From: DYGX01 sp035325905
Lineage (GTDB): Bacteria; Chloroflexota; Anaerolineae; Aggregatilineales; Aggregatilineaceae
DNA length: 27,032 bases
Assembly: GCA_035325905.1 (NCBI GenBank)
Contig: DAOKYY010000044.1
Location: 1-27,032 of the forward strand
Direction: 5' to 3'
Below, one piece after another: positions 24,195 to 27,032 of this stretch (its first letter is position 1; each line of letters starts with the position of its first letter). The translations under genes and the position numbers were made by a program. The notes under the pieces were generated by a model that was not told the DNA's origin, ran no database searches, and was given only the letters and a program-made list of their open reading frames with translations.

Positions 24195-25046
24195 CTAGCC
24201 TGCGCTCGGCGGTTGCGCGAGGCGGCGCGTGACGTGCGCGATTACCTCGTCGGCGTTTTCCTCAATCGAGCGCTCGGTAATGTCGACCACCGGAAAGCCG
24301 CCGCGCTGGCAGATGCGCTCGGCGTACTCGACTTCTTCATACAGCGCGCGCGGGTCGGTGTAGGTCGAGAGCCGCCGCAGGCCGAGCTTCTGCTGGCGCT
24401 CGCTGCGGAACGCCTGGAGAGAGGCGGGATCAATCGTCAGGCCGACGACGCGGCGCGGGTCGATGGCGAACAGCTGCTCCGGCGGGTCGATGCCGCGCAC
24501 CAGCGGCACGTTGGCGACCTTCCAGCCGCGCGTGCCGAGGTAGATGCTCAGCGGCGTCTTGCCGACGCGCGACACCCCGATCAGCACGATCTCGGCCAGC
24601 GCCAGCTCGTGCGGCTTGCGCCCGTCGTCGTGATCGACGGTGAACTCAATCGCCTCGATGCGCTTGAAGTACGTCTCGCGAATCTGCCGGTACAGGCCGG
24701 GGCGTCCCGCTGGCTCCTGACCGAGCAGCTTGGTCAGGTGCAGCATCAGCCCGCCGATCAGGTCGATGGCGGTGACGTTGCGCTCGCGCGCCAGCACGAT
24801 CAGCTTCTGGCGCAGGTCGGCGTCCACCAGGGTGTGCACGATCGTGCCGCCGGTCTGCTCGGCGCGCGCCACCGCCGCGCGGACCTGCTCGCTCGTTTTG
24901 ACCTCGCCGATGATCTCGACCGGCACCTCGCGGTTGTTGAACTGCGCCAGGGCGGTCCGCGCGAGTTGCTCGCCGCTGACGCCGCGCCCGCCGGACACGA
25001 CGATGATCGGGGGAATAGAGGAGGAGCCTGGGGACGGATCGGTCAT
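24195..25046 (-). CDS. PpsR/PPDK regulatory protein (bifunctional kinase/pyrophosphorylase, DUF299)
   Basis: A 283-residue member of the family that phosphorylates, using ADP, and dephosphorylates, by phosphorolysis, a threonine of pyruvate phosphate dikinase or PEP synthase, switching these gluconeogenic enzymes off and on. The P-loop GVSRVGKT is at 157-164, followed by PLSIYLGTRGWKVANVPLV, a strong family signature, and the length matches the usual 270-280. The N-terminal strand reads IIVVSGGRGVSGEQLA where the family usually has a VSDSTGETA-type motif, so the N-terminal half is somewhat divergent. No ppdK or ppsA gene is in the window, so the target is inferred. The ATG at 25046 has only a weak, distant AAGG. 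It lies 31 nt after the GrpB-family gene. Confidence 0.92.
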   Translation of the reverse strand: MTDPSPGSSSIPPIIVVSGGRGVSGEQLARTALAQFNNREVPVEIIGEVKTSEQVRAAVARAEQTGGTIVHTLVDADLRQKLIVLARERNVTAIDLIGGLMLHLTKLLGQEPAGRPGLYRQIRETYFKRIEAIEFTVDHDDGRKPHELALAEIVLIGVSRVGKTPLSIYLGTRGWKVANVPLVRGIDPPEQLFAIDPRRVVGLTIDPASLQAFRSERQQKLGLRRLSTYTDPRALYEEVEYAERICQRGGFPVVDITERSIEENADEVIAHVTRRLAQPPSAG

Positions 25047-25077
25047 CGAGGGCGCTTCGCCTTCTTCGCGGCGCCGC

Positions 25078-25635
25078 TTAAGAGCGGCCCGGCTGGCGCA
25101 GCGCGCCAGGGGCGCGGATCTCGGCTACGGCGCGGTCGATCACGGCGTTGATGAACGAGGCTTTCGAGTCGGTGTAGGCCAGCCGGTCGTGCTTGTAGCG
25201 CTGCGCGAGGTCGCGCTTGAGCGCCTCGTACTGCGCGGCGACCGCCGGATGCGCGCGCAGATAATCGCGGAAGAGCAGGTGGCGCTGGTGCTCCCAGGTG
25301 GCGTATTCGACGAGGTGCAGGTGGTACGAGCGCGGCGTGCCTTTCCAGAAAAACAGGCGCTCGCTGTCGTTGACGTGCGGCTGGTGCTTGTAGCCGAGCC
25401 GCGCCAGCCGCGCCGCGTAGACTTCGAGCGGCGCGAAGCTGTCGACCGCCACCAGCAGGTCGATGATCGGCTTGGCGGCCAGGCCGGGCACGGAGGTGCT
25501 GCCGATGTGCTCGATCTCGACCAGGTCCGCACCCAGCACGGCGCGGACGGCTTCGGCCTCGTGCTCGAAAACGCCCGGCCAGGTAGGATCGTAATTGGCG
25601 ATGGTGAATGCTTCGTTGGGGTTAAACTCGGACAT
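25078..25635 (-). CDS. GrpB family protein (UPF0157, nucleotidyltransferase-like)
   Basis: A 185-residue GrpB/UPF0157 protein. The defining block is IEHIGSTSVPGLAAKPIIDL (residues about 41-60), which holds the GS and acidic residues of the polymerase-beta nucleotidyltransferase fold, followed by LHLVEYATWEHQRHLLFRDYLRAHP, also typical. Some members are fused to dephospho-CoA kinases or acetyltransferases; the cellular role of stand-alone members is mostly unknown. GAGGT lies about 9 nt before the ATG. It is the first gene of the minus-strand run leading to the PpsR-like, STAND and ArsR-phosphatase genes, and it diverges from the radical SAM gene across a 175-bp region. Confidence 0.93.
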   Translation of the reverse strand: MSEFNPNEAFTIANYDPTWPGVFEHEAEAVRAVLGADLVEIEHIGSTSVPGLAAKPIIDLLVAVDSFAPLEVYAARLARLGYKHQPHVNDSERLFFWKGTPRSYHLHLVEYATWEHQRHLLFRDYLRAHPAVAAQYEALKRDLAQRYKHDRLAYTDSKASFINAVIDRAVAEIRAPGALRQPGRS

Positions 25636-25752
25636 GCGGGGCTGACCTCATGCTACATCTCGTCGCGCGGTTTGCGCGCGTTCGCGGTGGGCCAGCTCAC
25701 CGGCCCGATAATCTGATGATACTCCCATTCTGAGTTGTGCGACCAGTCCGGT

Positions 25753-25758
25753 TATAAT
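25753..25758 (+). promoter_or_regulatory. -10 element of the radical SAM gene
   Basis: A perfect TATAAT lies 53 nt before the start codon. No good -35 is seen at 16-18 bp (the local hexamers are CTGAGT-like), so a -10-dependent or activated promoter is likely if it is real. The same 175-bp region must also hold the GrpB-gene promoter, for which I see only weak candidates (TATCAT near 25715, minus strand). Confidence 0.5.
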
Positions 25759-25810
25759 GCGGGCAGCGTGTCAAACCGCCTGATCGCCAGTCGAGTCTTG
25801 AGGAGCGCGT

Positions 25811-27013
25811 ATGCCGATTCACGCCGTCCACCCGCGCACCAGGGAGACGATCACCGCCAGCGTCGCCGGGGCATCGATCGTGATCTCGCCGCGCTATGGC
25901 GCCAGCGCCAGCTTTGATCAGGCGGGGCGCTTGCTGGGGCTGTTCACCGGCGGGCGGAGCTTTCAGCGCACGCTCGACAACCGCCTGCTGGAGCGCAGCG
26001 GGGGCGAGGGCGGGCCGCGCCGCCGCGAGCTGCCCCCCGGCGAGGCCGCCGCGCTGATCGCGGGCCTGTTCGCGGACCTGCGCGCCCTGGCCGCGATCAC
26101 ACCGGAGCTTGACCTCTCGCCCGGCGACCGGCGCTTGCTGGCCGACGCGCTGGCGCGCACGCTGAGCTTTGGCCCGGAGCGGCTGGCGCAGGACGGCGCG
26201 ACCTTCCGCGCGCTGTACAAGCCGGTCAGCATTCTGCCGCCGGACCAGTATCTCGCGCTGGTGCTTCAGGCGACCGAGGGCTGTTCGTGGAACCGCTGCA
26301 CGTTCTGCGGGCTGTACCGCGACCGCGCCTTTCGCATCCACTCGCCGGAGTCGTTCCGCGCGCACTGCGAGGCCGTGCGTGACTTCTACGGCGCGGGGCT
26401 GAGCCTGCGGCGCGGCGTCTTCCTGGCGGATGCTAACGCGCTCGTTACGCCGCAGAAGCGGCTGGTCGAGCTGCTGCGCGTCGCGCAGTCGATCTTCGCG
26501 CTGCCCGACGGCCCGCGCCCGATCTACTCGTTCGTCAGCGCCTTCGACGTGGAGCGCAAATCGCCCGCTGACTGGGCCGAGCTGTACGCGCTGGGCGTGC
26601 GACGCGCGTATATCGGGCTGGAAACGGGCGACGACGCGCTGCTGCGCTTCCTCAACAAGCCGGGCAGCGCGCAGGACGCGATCGACGCGGTGCGCGCCCT
26701 GCGGGCGGGGGGCATCTCCGCCGGGGTGATCGTCATGGCGGGGATCGGCGGCGAGCAGTTCGCGGCGGATCACATCGCGCACACCCTCGCCGCGATCCGC
26801 GCGATGGACCTCGGCCCGGACGATCTGGTCTACCTGTCGAACTACGTCTCGGCGCCCGGCACGGAATATCCCGCGCAGGCGGACGCCGCCGGGATTCGCC
26901 CGCTGAGCGATCACGCGATCGCGGCGCAGCTTCACGTGCTGCAAACACGCCTGCGCGAGACGCTGCCGGGCGTCAAGGTCGCGCCGTACCGCGTAGATGG
27001 CTTCGCGCTGTAG
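25811..27013 (+). CDS. Radical SAM protein of unknown function
   Basis: A 400-residue radical SAM enzyme. The [4Fe-4S] ligands are C158, C163 and C166 in GCSWNRCTFCGLYR, spaced CX4CX2C rather than the classical CX3CX2C; this CSWNxCTFC spacing is known in a group of uncharacterised radical SAM proteins. The TIM-barrel part continues to about residue 360, with YIGLETGDDALLRFLNKPGS (about 267-286) and a GVIVMAGIGGEQ segment. The first 120 residues or so form an N-terminal region I do not recognise. No B12-binding domain and no SPASM cysteine cluster are seen. The ATG has GAGGAG 6 nt upstream. The gene ends 19 nt before the window edge, so its downstream partners are not visible. Confidence 0.92.
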   Translation: MPIHAVHPRTRETITASVAGASIVISPRYGASASFDQAGRLLGLFTGGRSFQRTLDNRLLERSGGEGGPRRRELPPGEAAALIAGLFADLRALAAITPELDLSPGDRRLLADALARTLSFGPERLAQDGATFRALYKPVSILPPDQYLALVLQATEGCSWNRCTFCGLYRDRAFRIHSPESFRAHCEAVRDFYGAGLSLRRGVFLADANALVTPQKRLVELLRVAQSIFALPDGPRPIYSFVSAFDVERKSPADWAELYALGVRRAYIGLETGDDALLRFLNKPGSAQDAIDAVRALRAGGISAGVIVMAGIGGEQFAADHIAHTLAAIRAMDLGPDDLVYLSNYVSAPGTEYPAQADAAGIRPLSDHAIAAQLHVLQTRLRETLPGVKVAPYRVDGFAL

Positions 27014-27032
27014 AGCGGCGATTATGTGAACT

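Noticed and set aside
25697..26944. 415-codon minus-strand open frame
   Set aside because: Antisense to the radical SAM gene; R/Q/V-rich with no domain.

Overview
The window is GC-rich bacterial chromosome. Gene content (a sensor kinase with many GAF domains, a substrate-binding protein carrying SH3 and CARDB modules, a STAND/TPR giant, a GT-C membrane glycosyltransferase) suggests a Chloroflexota bacterium, perhaps Anaerolineae-like. That is inference from gene style, not from a marker gene. A 100-N gap flanked by an exact 55-bp duplication shows this is a draft or metagenome assembly. I support 15 protein genes. Thirteen are on the minus strand and two, a small BON-like gene and a radical SAM gene, are on the plus strand. 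I found no rRNA, tRNA, CRISPR array, insertion sequence or phage gene.

Layout, left to right. 1-150: a REP-like palindrome and a tandem heptamer that runs into the end of the first gene. 136-7411 (minus): a FadN/FadB-type 3-hydroxyacyl-CoA dehydrogenase/enoyl-CoA hydratase followed 16 nt later by a 1620-residue histidine kinase with six GAF domains. 7665-7781: ribosomal protein L36 with its own promoter candidate and terminator. 8044-10263: an orphan Leu/Ile/Val-type binding protein fused to SH3 and CARDB domains. 10676-10909 (plus): a 77-residue BON-like protein. 10940-16056 (minus): a tight cluster read in the order purC, GT-C glycosyltransferase, phospholipase D/cardiolipin synthase-like enzyme, VTT (DedA-like) membrane protein. 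16231-16983: an SDR dehydrogenase. 17124-18194: a secreted L,D-transpeptidase with a strong terminator. 18195-18350: a 10-bp-period inverted repeat. 18390-25635 (minus): GrpB-family protein, PpsR-type kinase/pyrophosphorylase, a 1653-residue STAND NTPase with TPRs, and an ArsR-phosphatase fusion. 25811-27013 (plus): a radical SAM protein divergent from the GrpB gene.

How the genes may work together. The purC cluster couples a purine enzyme to three envelope genes; a lipid or glycolipid role for those three is inferred from PLD and VTT families. The 25.6-18.4 kb block joins regulatory proteins: a putative phosphotransfer regulator, a signal-sensing STAND ATPase with a possible leaderless start, and a DNA-binding domain fused to a CX5R phosphatase. 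This block is the best candidate for an undescribed signalling unit, but nothing in the sequence proves that its members cooperate. The other genes look like ordinary housekeeping or lineage-typical genes.
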